Source: Neodontobutis hainanensis
Taxonomy: Eukaryota > Chordata > Actinopteri > Gobiiformes > Odontobutidae
Reading direction: 5' to 3'
DNA: 64,000 nt
Assembly (NCBI GenBank): GCA_024349245.1
Contig: JALDNG010000020.1
Coordinates: 5,931,001-5,995,000, forward strand
Under the pieces are notes generated by a model. The model was not told where the DNA came from and made no database searches. It saw only the letters and a program-made list of their open reading frames with translations. Shown here piece after piece: positions 1-13,500 of the stretch; within the stretch, counting starts at the first letter, position 1, and each line of letters begins with the position of its first letter. The translations under genes and the position numbers were made by a program.

Positions 1-3000
1 ATATAATGTGGCAGCCCAAAGGGGCTCATTACAGTCACTAGGCAAACCCACTCCAGCTCTTCCTCTGGCACCCCTTTAAATGGGCTCATGGTTCAGTCTA
101 GTGATAAATACAGTAGGGCTTCCTTCAGCCTACAGACTATTGATCACCATTAGTGAAGAGAAGTGTCATGCTGGCTTTGGGGTCTGAGGTTGTTGTGTGT
201 ATGTTTTTATGATGCTTTGGAAACACTGCAGAAATGACTCACCTCATACATCAAAACTAAACACTATTCGGTTTTTATTGAACTTTATATGACAAATGAT
301 ATAGGCAGGGCATTGTAATTACAAAATTCTATTAATTAATAAATGTAGTTTTTACTTTATAGATTTTGTTGTTTGTGCGTTTCTGTGCAAGCATGCGCAC
401 AGTGAACACTCACAACATTGGCTGTTGTACCGCTAACGCCAGAGGCTGTATCTTCCGTAATGCTCCTTTAAGAACTGAGTAACTGTTTAATGAAATATTC
501 CCTACAGAAGGTGTTTGAACCGTATAGCTATTGTTTGCTCTGTGTGTAAACCAAACATGCTTTGTTCATGAGGCCAGGACTGTTCATCCTCTTCACTTTC
601 AACACTGGAGAAGGCCGCCTCTGACATTTTACATTTTACATTCATTCCTGCTGCGTGTGATGAGTTTGTGCCGCCTCCACAGTTTGTGTTGGTCATGTGA
701 CTGCAGGGCTGATTGGTGAAACACAGTCATGTGGTAGATCCACTGGCGACATCTCTTTGGTAAAAATAAAGCATGTTGAATAAATGGTGTAAAAAAAAAG
801 TTAAGTTAAGTAACTGGTCAAGTGTAGCCAAGTGTAACTGAGTAAGAGTAGAGTTTTTTTTTACTTGAGTAAATGCAACTCATTACTACCCACCTCTGAT
901 AGTAGGTCCAAATTCCTGTCTGTCCTTGACACAGTACAGTACGCACAACTTGCAGCATTTATTAAATCTGAAAATTGCCCCTGGATTTGGTGACAGTGTC
1001 AGCAGAGAAGACATCCTGTCAGTCACGACCACTGTGCTCTTTATCTCAGCAAAGTCATTTCTCTGTTGAGTCAGTGACACCTCTGTAATGTAGCATCAGC
1101 AGACATACAGCCGCTGTGTCAACACTGTTCTGATGGTGTCATCTTACTGCGCCCTCGGGTGTTCCTCCAACATGACTGTGGATCACTGCGTACACGCATA
1201 GCAAAAGGACAAATAATAGCAAGTGATAAGCAGTGGTTTAGGAGGCTGCTATGAAGGTTGGAGTTGAAATGTTAAAGGCTTCCTGTTCATACACTGGGGC
1301 ACTTGTAAACCTCTCTTTCAAAAGGGTTGTGTGCAACATCACCACTTATCTGACATTTTACTCTGTTTCTTAAATGTCACAGGCTTTTAGTGGTATCCAA
1401 AAGAACTATTTGTAATAAAACTGCATTAAGCTGAGCCACATTTCTTCTAATCATTAGTGTAATTTTGTTAGGTTTTCAAATGTTACTTTTGTAGGCAAAA
1501 TATGTTTATGTACTATTTTGTCCCTTTTAGCATTGCTTTGTTCAAACACCAAAACCAAGACAGGATCATGCTGACTAAACCCAAGACCAAACCAGGTTTT
1601 CACCCATTAATAAATAATGACAAAACCTGAACTAACCCTGCCCCCAAACCTGGAACTAGACCATTACAACAGGTTTAAGCTACAATTAAGACCAAAATAG
1701 GCACCTCAAATCCGTTGTATGGAAATTTTTCCTTTTTACCCTGGTGGGCTTTAGTATATTTTGTATTTGTGAAAAGCCACTTGAAGTCATCCAGTCTCCT
1801 CACTTTGGTCAAAGAGTGACAATAACATGCTTATGTGTGTTTTCACTAGTGTCTCCCCGTGTTGTGTTTTATATCTTCACTACTCATGTGTTCTTACTTA
1901 CATCTGACCTAGGACAACACACTTCAGACACAGAGTAAGGTTTTGAGAAATATCATTTTCATCATATCTTTAATTTACCAACCAAAATACAATTATAAAC
2001 CATGCTACATTGGATCAAATCCCCCAGGTTTAATTAGCCATGATCACAGTCATAATTATATATTTTCCTTCCACCAGGGCATATAATTGGACGACTTTGA
2101 CACTTGGGAATCTTTCATCGTAAAAATCTATGGTCTAACCCTCATTAAGGAACACAGAAATCAGCAAAGTTAGCGCTCAGCAGTCTGACAGCGAGAAGGT
2201 GCAGCCAAGACTCTACCACATAAAGTTCACTCAGGAAGCTGGCTTTAATTAGCTAATGAATCTGTGCACTTCCTCTGCCAACCTTTGACCTTATGCTGAG
2301 GCATAATAAGCCTGTTCCCGGTGACATGTCACATGTGGTTCAAATCAATACTCCGCAAACCTAACCCATTTTAATGAGATAAATGCCGCACCAACATATT
2401 CTTTGGAACTGTTGCTTCCCTATTGTTAAAATATTTTCAGGGACTTCATAGACGCAATATAGAGTCAATACATTATTAATCACTGTAGATCATACGGCTT
2501 TTATTTGAGGGCAGCATAACTTTGAACATATTAATGATGAGAGTATGAGTCCAAGGCAAAGCATCTACTACAAGAATCTAGTCATTTACATTTTTGTAAA
2601 ATGTCCAATCTAAATTGAGCAGCATCACCACACGTCAAGTTTATGACTACAGCATTAAGTGACAGTGGTAGCTATTAATAGACCGATCCCCGTGGACTCC
2701 CCATGACATTTCCCTTGACTCTATTCTGATCACTGCTGAGCACTGCTGACCCAATGTGGCAGGTCCAGGTCTCAGAGGCAGTCCCTGCAGAACTGGCACT
2801 ACTTTTACTGTCAACAACAGCAGCTGAAAGACCCTGAGTCATGCTCCATAGGTCCAGATCTTCAAGTGTGCCCTGGGTGAGCCGCACTATAAATTAGTCA
2901 GGATAAGTTAAGGGCAGACTGTGCTAGGCTATCCCCCATGGTTATCAGCAGAGGAGAACCTGCCTGAAGGTTGGTGCTCTTAAATCTTTTATTATTGCTG

Positions 3001-6000
3001 AGGCAGCCCGATCCAGGCATGGACTGGGGGCATCAATCAGAGCCAATGCATAGTGTTAATTGCTGTTCAAGCACTCCTGAAAGTAAAGTACCCTTTCTCA
3101 TCTCAACTCAAGTAGGAGAAGCAGTCCAATTGCTGTAATATTTTATGACAATGTCAAGTCTTATTTTATGACATGTCTTGGGGACATGTGCTTCTGTTCA
3201 AAGATACTAAACACAATTAATAATTTTACTGTATTACAATGTTACTGAGTGTTATTTAATTCTGGTTATAAATAGTATGCTGCTAAGTTGACATACCTAA
3301 AGCACCTTTCACCTTTCTCTAAGTATACCTCAACCAGAACAATGTTTTGTGAAAAGCACTGATGCAAAAAGAGTTTAGAGCGGGTAAAGTGGTCTAACTG
3401 GCAAATCAAATTTTCAGAAAGAATTACCAAGATGCTCAAAGCATTTGAAAAATTGGCTAATAAATTTCTAAGAAAAAAAAGAATTGGAGCGCATGTACTG
3501 TAGCTCAAAATACCTTCCTGTCGGTCTTTGAGCAGTGCCTACTTGAAGGTTTTTATATCATTTGGCTGCATTTTTCTACATGTGACTTTGCATATATCAT
3601 GTGTCATGTCATCTAATGTCTGGCATCTCAGTCTCAAACCAGTAAAGGTGAATATGCACAACCTGCTGACTTACTGGGCAATGATGTTTGTTTTACAATC
3701 AGTAGAACAATTTCCACATGTGCCATTGTTGCTGTTATTCTTTATTAATCAGTGGCAGGTGTTCCCTTCACAGCTGGTTAACTCGTGCTAATGTGAAAGG
3801 CTGTCAAGCCTCAGTGTCTGCCATTGGCTGCTGCACTTTGTGTGTGCTGACTTGCTTTATTCTATCCATATTACACCCTTTAGGTGCCACAGAGACAAAC
3901 AGAACATGTGGGCTCTTGTTTGGGGCAGGGACCCCACTGCTTATGTTCAACATTAGTTTTACCAGTTTGGCATATGACTGTGAAGAGTTTTCACTGTGCG
4001 TCTCTGATTTTTATTCCAGTTTCTTTCCATGAACACTATGGATAGTGACAAACGTTTATACTGGTCTGAGGAGATGGCAGATCATTGTGTTTTTCCTGTT
4101 TAGCTCCACCACTTTGCATTAAAAAGGGGGGTTTATTGTTCACAAATCAGAGCAACAACACTGTCACTGCTAGCTTTTACACACAAGACTGTACCTTGCA
4201 GCAACCATAATCTTTTTTGTTTTGTTTTTTGTTACTCTTACAAAAGCAACCTGCAGAAACAGCAAGGATGGTTTCTCTGTATTTAATTAACTCTTCAAAA
4301 CAACAGCTTGGGTTGTATGATGTTCCAAGAGAATTTGGGCAGTAAGGGCACTGAGAAATCTGTGCTGAAAATTCGCTCACATCGAGCACAAATAACTTGT
4401 TGGACATGAACATTTTGTTCAGCCACAGATTCTTGTTGCTTATTTCTCAAAACATGAATGTGTTAAGCTTATATGAATGTGAATCACAAAACTGCAAAAT
4501 ATAGCTCTCAGCTACCAACTTCTGAAAATGAAGTGCATTACATCACTGGCTGAGTGATGCTTATGCCTCATAAAAGCAGCCATTCTTCAGATGTATCTGA
4601 ATAAGACATGATGCCAGTTTATTTTTGTAACATTTCTTGCCCCACTGTTGGCAAGCAATGGGCATGGTTACTAAACCTCTGTCTAAAAAGGCATAAAAGT
4701 CATGCTGGATGTTTGTATTGCAGACCACTCTAACAAGGCCAAAATAAGACTTATGGAACCAATTCATATCCAAGATGCAACAGATTTATGAGATGTTTTT
4801 GAAGATGTACGTTAACTATCCAATCACAATTAATTATCTTATTAAACTGTATCGGTGATGGTCTGGGCTGCTCTTGATTAGAGTCAAGAAACATTAAAAC
4901 TGTCAAGGTAAAACTTATACAAGTGAAAAGTGGAAAAAAAGTGGGCATTAAACTGGTGTCATGAAGGCTACTGCAACATAAGAATCAGTTTTGTGAAGAA
5001 TGTTGTCACTGAGCAATAGGCTAACTATAATTATCATTATGTCACTATCTTCCTTTAAATTCACTGTAAAGCAATAGGAAACATTCTACTGTGAACCTAA
5101 ATAATAAGTGTCTACATCTGAGTCTACTACATTCTTCATGTGCATTCCTTCACTGCATTTTCATCCCAGCTCTTTGAAATAGATGAACAGGCATTGTCCA
5201 GCCACACTACCCAGGGATCTGAAAAGGCATTTGACTCTAGCTGCTATGTTTAAACCTGACTGGCTGACCTTGAGTGCCCCGTGCCAGTGTGAATGAAAAT
5301 ACTGTTCATACAAAAAGTTCACAACCTACCAGTGTCTGATTTAAGTGGCTTTTATGTTCCAGGTCTGGACTCTGAGTTGCCTGTCTGCGTCAGTAGGCAC
5401 GGCAGAAGAAGAGGAAAAGAAAATGGACAGCTAACCTGTCATGGAAAATTACTCATGCAGTATGCAGTGAGCCCTACCCAGCTGTGCATCACCACTGGTG
5501 CCATGATCCCGTTGTAACTGTGGGTAAGGAACTCATCAACTGTTTGTCCAAATGTGAGGTGTATTTGTTACCAATAGGGCCTAAGTTTCACAGCGTATTA
5601 AAGAACATATTTCTATTTTCTACACACGTCTCTGGGGAAAATGCTCGGTGTTGTGTCACCATGACCACAGTGACTTTTGATACAAACTACAAAGGAGTAC
5701 CTGACCTGCTTTGTCAGTTGTTAGACACCCTCTGTATGAGAACACCTGGCTTAACATTATAACATGAGCTATATGGCAATACAGCCCAACAACACTTTGT
5801 TGTCAACTTATCATTTTATAGTTATTCTATAGCTATAATTATTCTTGTAACAAGACTAAAGGGATCATTTTATGGTCTATATGGAGCAGGACCAATTTTC
5901 ATTATCATAGAGAACATATTGTGTATGGTTTGTGAAATTACTAAGCCTTTCTATGGCTTAAGCATCATTAATGATGTATTTATTTACAGAGCTCACAACA

Positions 6001-7177
6001 TAATTGGCCTAGCTAATTATTAAAGACTCTTATTTTGCCACTTTTTACAGCGGTGTGAGTGGTTCACTGAGGGAAATGAGGGAAGCCTGTTTTCTCATGT
6101 GTGAAGCCATAATGAAAATAGCAAACACCTGTGTCATTTCTGTCATTTTGTCTGCATCTCTCTTTATTGAAACAGATTATTAATAATGTTAGGGCTGGCC
6201 TAATGCCAGGGATCTGTTTTGCGGTGATAGATGTTGTTCCTTTGAGAGCTCTCTTAATTTTATGTAAATGAGGGATGTGGCAATGGGACAGTAGCACATT
6301 CAAATGAACTGATCAGTCTTATGAAACTGTGAGCTTGAAATCATTATAATTATAATGGTATAAAATGAGATCATCAGATCACACCATGGACAGCACAATG
6401 GAAAAGTGTTTGAGAATTAAATGAGTCTGAAAGTGTTTTTTCACACTAAAAGTAATCACTTACACACATGAGCTGAGGTTGTTTAGTCATAATTTGACAA
6501 GCCATCTCTTTGACCCTGGTACCGGTCTCTCTCCATTGACACAACCTAATAAATTCTTTAATGCAAAAAAAAAAAAAAAAAAAAAAAAAGAAAATATTAA
6601 AGACTACGAAAATGTACAAAGGGGATGCCAGAATAAAACATAAATTATAGAGTATAATATACTATATTGATTGATTTAAATAATAAAATATTGTTATGGT
6701 ACAGGTTTAAAGTGGTACATGAGTGGTGCAGAACAAATGTTCCAGGCTGTGGAGTCACAAGCAGGTGACATTGTATCCTGGCAGTGTCATGTCCTCACAG
6801 TAATAGTACTTTATGGTATCCACTTTTGTTGGATGTGTTGCACCTTTCAGTCCTTGTTTGTAATTTAACCTTTTATGGCTTTCTTTTATTACAAAAATCT
6901 ATTAATGTTTGCCACTTAATGTCTTTGACAATGCTGTCTGACTGCACCAGTAAAAAGGTGTTATTCACTTCAACATACACCCAACAAATACTGTGCGACA
7001 TACGAGTTTTAATGCAAATGAAATAGCATCTGTAAGATTCACGAACATGTTTGGGTGACGTCATATTTATGAAAAGCATTTTGTTTGTGATTTTGTCCAA
7101 ACATTTGACATTGCTTGGTTGTGAACAAAATTCTGTTGTCAAACAGGTAATGTCGAGCCAAATCAACAATCCTGGAG
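1..7177. other. Upstream region of b3gat1, no gene recognised
   Basis: No open frame here resembles a known protein and none is joined by convincing splice sites, so I treat the stretch as intergenic or as 5' non-coding sequence of b3gat1. It is AT-rich. It holds a hAT-like transposon end near 780-899 and an A-run near 6565-6589. A possible 3' splice site (CAAACAG) ends at 7146, 31 bp before the b3gat1 start codon, so a non-coding upstream exon of that gene is plausible but not located. Confidence 0.5.
780..899 (-). mobile_element. hAT-like DNA transposon terminus (fragment)
   Basis: Read on the minus strand from 899, the sequence opens with CAGAGGTGGGTAGTAATGAG and continues with alternating ACTC/AAGTA-type motifs. 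From memory this is the terminal sequence of a widespread group of non-autonomous hAT-type elements in fish. I do not see the matching opposite terminus or a target-site duplication, so only one end is called. Family assignment is by recall. Confidence 0.4.
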
Positions 7178-10100
7178 ATGCCGAAGAGAAGAGATATTCT
7201 TGCCATCGTGTTGATTGTGTTACCCTGGACTCTGCTCATCACTGTGTGGCACCAAAACGCTATAGCTCCACTTCTGGCCATCCGCAAGGGTACGAACCAC
7301 ACTGCACTTCACTGGGAACATCAACCGTGAGAAGTGTCCTTGAACATAACACTGCTCTTGAGCTTTAGACAACAGGCTGTCATTTAGAGGCACTCACAGG
7401 CCTTGACCATCAGCTTCATCACAGCTCCATATCTCTCAATCACTCACTTATCAGCTCTGTGCACCAGTGAAGAAGTAACCACTCATCCTTTCACTCTGCT
7501 TTAAAAATCGCACAGATGAGTAACTGTTTCTGTTATATGGAATATTTTAATGACAAACAATAAAAAAACATTACATTTCACTTACTGTGAAACAATAGCT
7601 TGTTTGTTATTCAATAAAACACATGACTTTCAATCGACCGGCATGTTGAGGCCCAAAACAAATGGCGTAAAATGTCAAGCATGTTGCAATGTAAACAAAG
7701 TCAAATCAGAGTCAGCAAATCAATACACCTCTATGCCCTTGTCTTATTTGGCCATGAATGGATACATGGAGGTTAACAATCCAAACATAACTGGTGCAAA
7801 TCCACTTAGAAAGAAACAAGACCTAAAAAATCCACCATACACAACTGTGTTTAGATGTAATCAGATTATCATTGGTACAAATATGTGAATATCTGATCTA
7901 GTTTTGTTCACAGGCTTCATTTTGGTTTCTCACAAAGATGTGTTTGGGGTTTATTTATTTATTTTTGGCAGAATAGTCAGGACTGGCAGCCTCTGTTCAA
8001 CATCTGGCCATCAGCAGATTGTGTTAATCTAACAGCTGCAGAAAAATCCTTTGTATGATATGAGCGTCGGATGGGGCTCAAACTGAACGCTGACAATGAC
8101 TGTCATTAGCTTTCGCACAATGAATAAAAACAAGGATATATTCATTTGTGAATATTAGGCCATTATATTATTGTCTTTAGTACTTGAAGTCAGGTAGTGC
8201 CACCAGTAATGCTTCTTTATTATGACCATCATTAGATTCTCAGACAGTAAAATACTGAGATTTCAAAGACTTGGCTTGGTGTTTCCCCAAAGTCACACAC
8301 TACTTACCATGTTTAAGGCTAACGTATTAAAATGTTATATCTCCTAGCAACGATATGTTGCTTTTAGTTGCCTAGGAACCCAGCTATCACACAATTAGCA
8401 TTCACAAAATCTCAAACTTGCCCCACAGATTTTACAATGACTACTTATAAAGCCACTGAAGTATTGTTTTAAAAGTTCTGGCTTGTTTATATTGTAACAT
8501 ATTACTAATGAACAGGAGCAGAGGGGAAAGCATATTGAGGACAAGGGAGTCTGTGGTGGAGTCTGTGCATAAAAAGAGGGCATGTTTACTAGATCTACAT
8601 ACAGTGCCCACATTTTTCTTTTCAAAAATAGCCAAGCCCAAAGGCGATGCTGGGGGAAATGTTCATCTTTCTCCAGTGTCGTCTTGTGCTGTCTCTCTGT
8701 CCATCAGTTGTTATACGCTCACAGTGCCTGCCTTCACTTTTGCAGCCTGTCACCACCTAGTAAAAGAGATCTTTATCATACCAGAGAGGCTTGCAGTCCG
8801 CCACCACCGGCTCTCAGGTACACTTTACCCCCATTGGGTTTAAGTCACCTGAGGCTAATATACAAAGGGCAGCCCAAGGTTGCACTAATGCCTTACATGT
8901 TTTCTTATCCTGCATCTGCAGATGATGGCGTGGAGGGCAAGAGGGAAGCAGGCAGCCCGGCGCAAGACTCAAAGGAATATTGTGCCTCAGATAAGGACAT
9001 AGTGGAGGTGGTAAGGACAGAGTATGTGTACACACGGCCTCCTCCCTGGTCTGATGTACTGCCTACCATTCATATCATCACTCCGACATACAGCAGACCG
9101 GTGCAGAAAGCGGAGCTAACACGGCTCGCTAACACTTTCCTCCACATTCCCAACCTGCACTGGATCCTGGTGGAGGATTCCCAAAGGAGGACGACTCTTG
9201 TCACAAGGCTTCTCCGAGAAACAGGGCTGAATTACACCCACCTTAATGTAGAAACGCCCAGGAACTATAAGCTGAGGGGGGACACCAGGGATCCCAGAAT
9301 CCCTAGGGGCACCATGCAGAGGAACCTGGCGCTGCGGTGGTTAAGAGAGACCTTCAACGCTAACAGCAGCCAAGCGGGAATTGTCTACTTCGCAGATGAT
9401 GACAACACATACAGCCTGGAGCTGTTTGAGGAGGTAAGTGTCACTACTTGGCTTCAATGAGTTATGTCATAACAACTTCTAATAACATAAAAATCAAATA
9501 ATTGGACTGGGATTGGTAATGTTCATTTGTTATGCTTCTAGCCATTGTTTTAAATTGCACCAATAAAAAACGCAACAGGGTATAATTAGTGTAGAGTGTA
9601 GAGTAATTAGAATTATTATGTGCTGTGCAGTGTTAAATAATTTATTTGGATTAAGTTGGTAAATTTGGTGTATTAGAAATGACATTCACATATTTTTTAT
9701 ATTATATAAAGTTATTTTTTGGGCTATACAACTATTACTTACCTGCTGCCTATTGGACAGTTTATAAAGACCTAAAATAAAGCCTACTAAATTGGTTTGT
9801 ATGTACTGAAATCAGTTTTTTTTAGTAAAACATCACTTGTGCCACTCGGCCATGGTTTATCTATTGAATGGCAAGAGACAACTACACATTCTCAGTTACA
9901 TGAAGCATTTGTTTGAGCTCTTAACAAGCACAGTCAGGGCTGTGGAGCTATATAGTGGTGAGAGGTTTGGGTATGTAATGAGTACATCTCAGGCCATCCA
10001 TCTTGACATGAGCCGAATTACCTGAGTGGACACGCTCCAGGTCCTCTGAGTATTAGCCTCAAGTCTTGTTAGTAGTGCAGACGTTGGTCGTAGTAAATGG

Positions 10101-10544
10101 AGCGTCGGTATTGACGGGTCCTGTCATTACCTTTCTCTGGGAATCAGTCAAAGTGCTCCGTCTCCCTCAGAGGCCCTCCATCACCTGCAACAGGCCTATT
10201 TATGGGCTAGAGGAGCGGCTCGCAAACAAGAGAGGGAGAGGACAAAAAAAGAATGAGAGAGCGTGACAGGAGGATAGTCAGAAAGCACTAAGAATGTAGG
10301 AACCTGTGGTTTGCTGAACCTACAGGTTTCCTGGCTGACACAGTCACACATGCTGCAGGGAAAATCAAATAAAAGTCTGTTTATGCTAGTCAAATGCTTT
10401 GTTTGTTGATGTAGCATTGATTTGTAGAGACTATATGATTTACAAACATACCAGATATCATTTAATTTTCAGATTTGACTAAAATAAATTATATTTTACT
10501 ATTTTTAAATGCATTTGTTTTTTATAATTATGCTTTTGTATTGC

Positions 10545-10590
<46 letters not shown>

Positions 10591-13500
10591 GGAATAACAT
10601 TATAGACTTAAATGTTGTGAATGTTTTTGCACACATTTAACTGGAGATATTTTGCAGAAAGTCATGTCAGTCATTAGATTTAGTTGTAAACACATAAAAT
10701 ATACATATATAATTTTCAAGTTTATGTATGTTTCTCCACATTTTAAAATATGTAGGACAATACAAAAAGATATCAAGCCAACGTAATAAAAACCTTGGCA
10801 AAATGCATATGGCTGCAAGCAATATATATTTTATACCCAGAGCTCATTAAGACCCTGCCAAATTGTATCTGGCTGCAGTTGTTTTCCCCTAAGAATAAAC
10901 CCCCGATTCCAATAAGCCAACTTCATGCTGTTCAAACTCTGCTTTACTGTGTGATCCCTAAAAATGACTGCACACCAGGCCATTTTATAATAAACAGATC
11001 TAATACAGTGCAAATGATTTACACAAAGAAAGGCATACAGTATATGTAGCAGGTTTCTGCAGACAAAGGTTAATGTTTGGACTAAAAACACTGTTTTGAA
11101 AAAACCTTAGCATAAGAAGCAGCAGCACCACGATTAACAATTTCTATTCTGTATGTAAAACTTCCTTTTCCTTTCATAAAAAAAAAAGTTACATTTGTTA
11201 CTGCAGCTCTTCTGGTACAAATGGTACAAGGTTAGCAAGGTTGTTTGATGCTTGAAGATTAAAGGACAAGTGTAATGTGAAAGAGTAGGATGTGCTTGCT
11301 CTAAAGTATATCCTCATCTAATCAGGGAGAATATGGTCATATAGCTACTTACTTTGATGGCTCAACTTCTTCAAATCTTGGTTGTGTCTCTGTTTCCAAT
11401 GTCCCTAATTATCAAATTGTAGAGCCACTGTTAAAGCGTATGTTGAGTATGGAATAGGGCTTCATCTCAGAGCATGTAAACTTGGTCAATCTTCACTATG
11501 TTCGAGGACAAATAATGCCCTAAGCTTTGTGAAGCATATAACTGTGGTTACTACCTTTCTCTTCCCAGATGAGATCAACACGGAAAGTTTCTGTGTGGCC
11601 CGTTGCCTTTGTAGGCGGCTTGAGGTATGAGTCCCCCAAGGTTAATGCGGCTGGAAAGGTGTACGGCTGGAAGACAGTGTTTGACCCCCACCGGCCCTTT
11701 GCCATTGACATGGCTGGCTTCGCCATCAACCTGAGGCTCATCCTCTTCAAGCCACAAGCATACTTCAAGCTTCGTGGGGTGAAGGGAGGTTACCAGGAGA
11801 GTAGTTTGCTCCGGGAGCTAGTCACTCTCAATGACCTGGAGCCTAAAGCAGCCAATTGCACTAAGGTAATGCCTTATTCTTTTTGTGTGAAACTTTAACA
11901 AAGCTTGAGTCAATGGTTAGGTGTTTTTCACTCCTGTCTTGGCACAAAAATTGTATTAATACATTAGGATTGTGCCAGGAAGAATTTGGGCTCGAAGGCT
12001 CAAAATGTTGGCAATAAACATTAGGATTCAATTGTACAAGTCAAAAGACATTGTTTTGGTTCAATTGATCTTTTTTACAATGAGAAGTTGTAGTTTATGA
12101 AAACTAATAATACAACAAATACACAGTGTGGATGCAGCTGTAACTTTGGGCAATTTAAACTTTATTCTTTAAGCAGCAATATTATTTTTTTAAATTCCTG
12201 TCTTTGTCGCATTCATGCACCAGTACAACACTCACACATTCATACACCAGTACAACACTTACACATTCATACACCAGAGCAACACTCACACATTCATACA
12301 CCAGTACAACACTCACACATTCATACACCAGTACAACACTTACACATTCATACACCAGAGCAACACTCACACATTCATACACCAGTACAACACTCACACA
12401 TTCATACACCAGAGCAACACACACATTCATACACCAGAGCAACACTCACACATTCATACACCAGTGCAACACTCACACATTCATACACCAGAGCAACACT
12501 CACACATTCATACACCAGTGCAACACTCACACATTCATACACCAGAGCAACACTCACACATTCATACACCAGAGCAACACTCACACATTCATACACCAGT
12601 GCAACATTCACACATTCATACACCAGAGCAACATTCACACATTCATACACCAGAGCAACACTCACACATTTATACACCAGTGCAACACTTACACATTCAT
12701 ACACCAGTGCAACACTCACACATTCATACACCAGAGCAACACTCACACATTCATACACCAGTGCAACACTCACACATTCATACACCAGTACAACACTCAC
12801 ACATTCATACACCAGAGCAACATTCACACATTCATACACCAGTGCAACATTCTCACACATTCATACACCAGAGCAACATTCTCACACATTCATACACCAG
12901 AGCAACACTCACACATTCATACACCAGTGCAACATTCTCACACATTTATACACCAGAGCAACACTCACACATTCATACACCAGTGCTGTGTCACTGAAGG
13001 TAAGGAGGGTTCAGTGTCTTGCCCAAGGATACAACAACAGTATGAACTGTGGTGAAAGCAGGTATCAAGCCGCCAACCTTTTGGTTATAGGACGACCGTT
13101 AAAATCTAATTATTAACAACATCAAATGGCAACTAACATTATGAAGAGTCCAGCAACACTCGAATACTAGATTCTAGATTTAGAATTGGTAAAGCTTAAT
13201 TTATAACAGAATACATTTTTTGCTTGATATTCATTTTATTAACACAATTATTAAGCATTTACTATCAACTGATAAGTACAGTGTGCTTCTTTATTATGTT
13301 TTCCTATTTGTACAGTGTATATCTTCTAAAGAGCTCATCATTGAGTAAATGTCTAATGTTACTACATGGGCACACAAGTAGAAAGGCTTGACACTAGCAG
13401 TAGCAACAGTATTCTCTCCTATGCTCATTTCACCAGCCGAGGCCCAGCCCTCGGTGTGGGTCACATCACTAAGCTTCTCTCCAAGCTAAGAGGAGTCAGC

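Noticed and set aside
8582..9460. A 292-codon open frame over the second b3gat1 exon
   Set aside because: Only 8922-9433 matches the family. The upstream 340 bases are intron read in frame, and exon 1 at 7178 joins at the proper splice site.
12097..13116. Open frames of 339, 283, 260 and 152 codons rich in His/Thr or Val/Cys
   Set aside because: They are all readings of a 27-bp stop-free tandem repeat inside a b3gat1 intron, present on both strands. There is no start context, no domain and no splice support.
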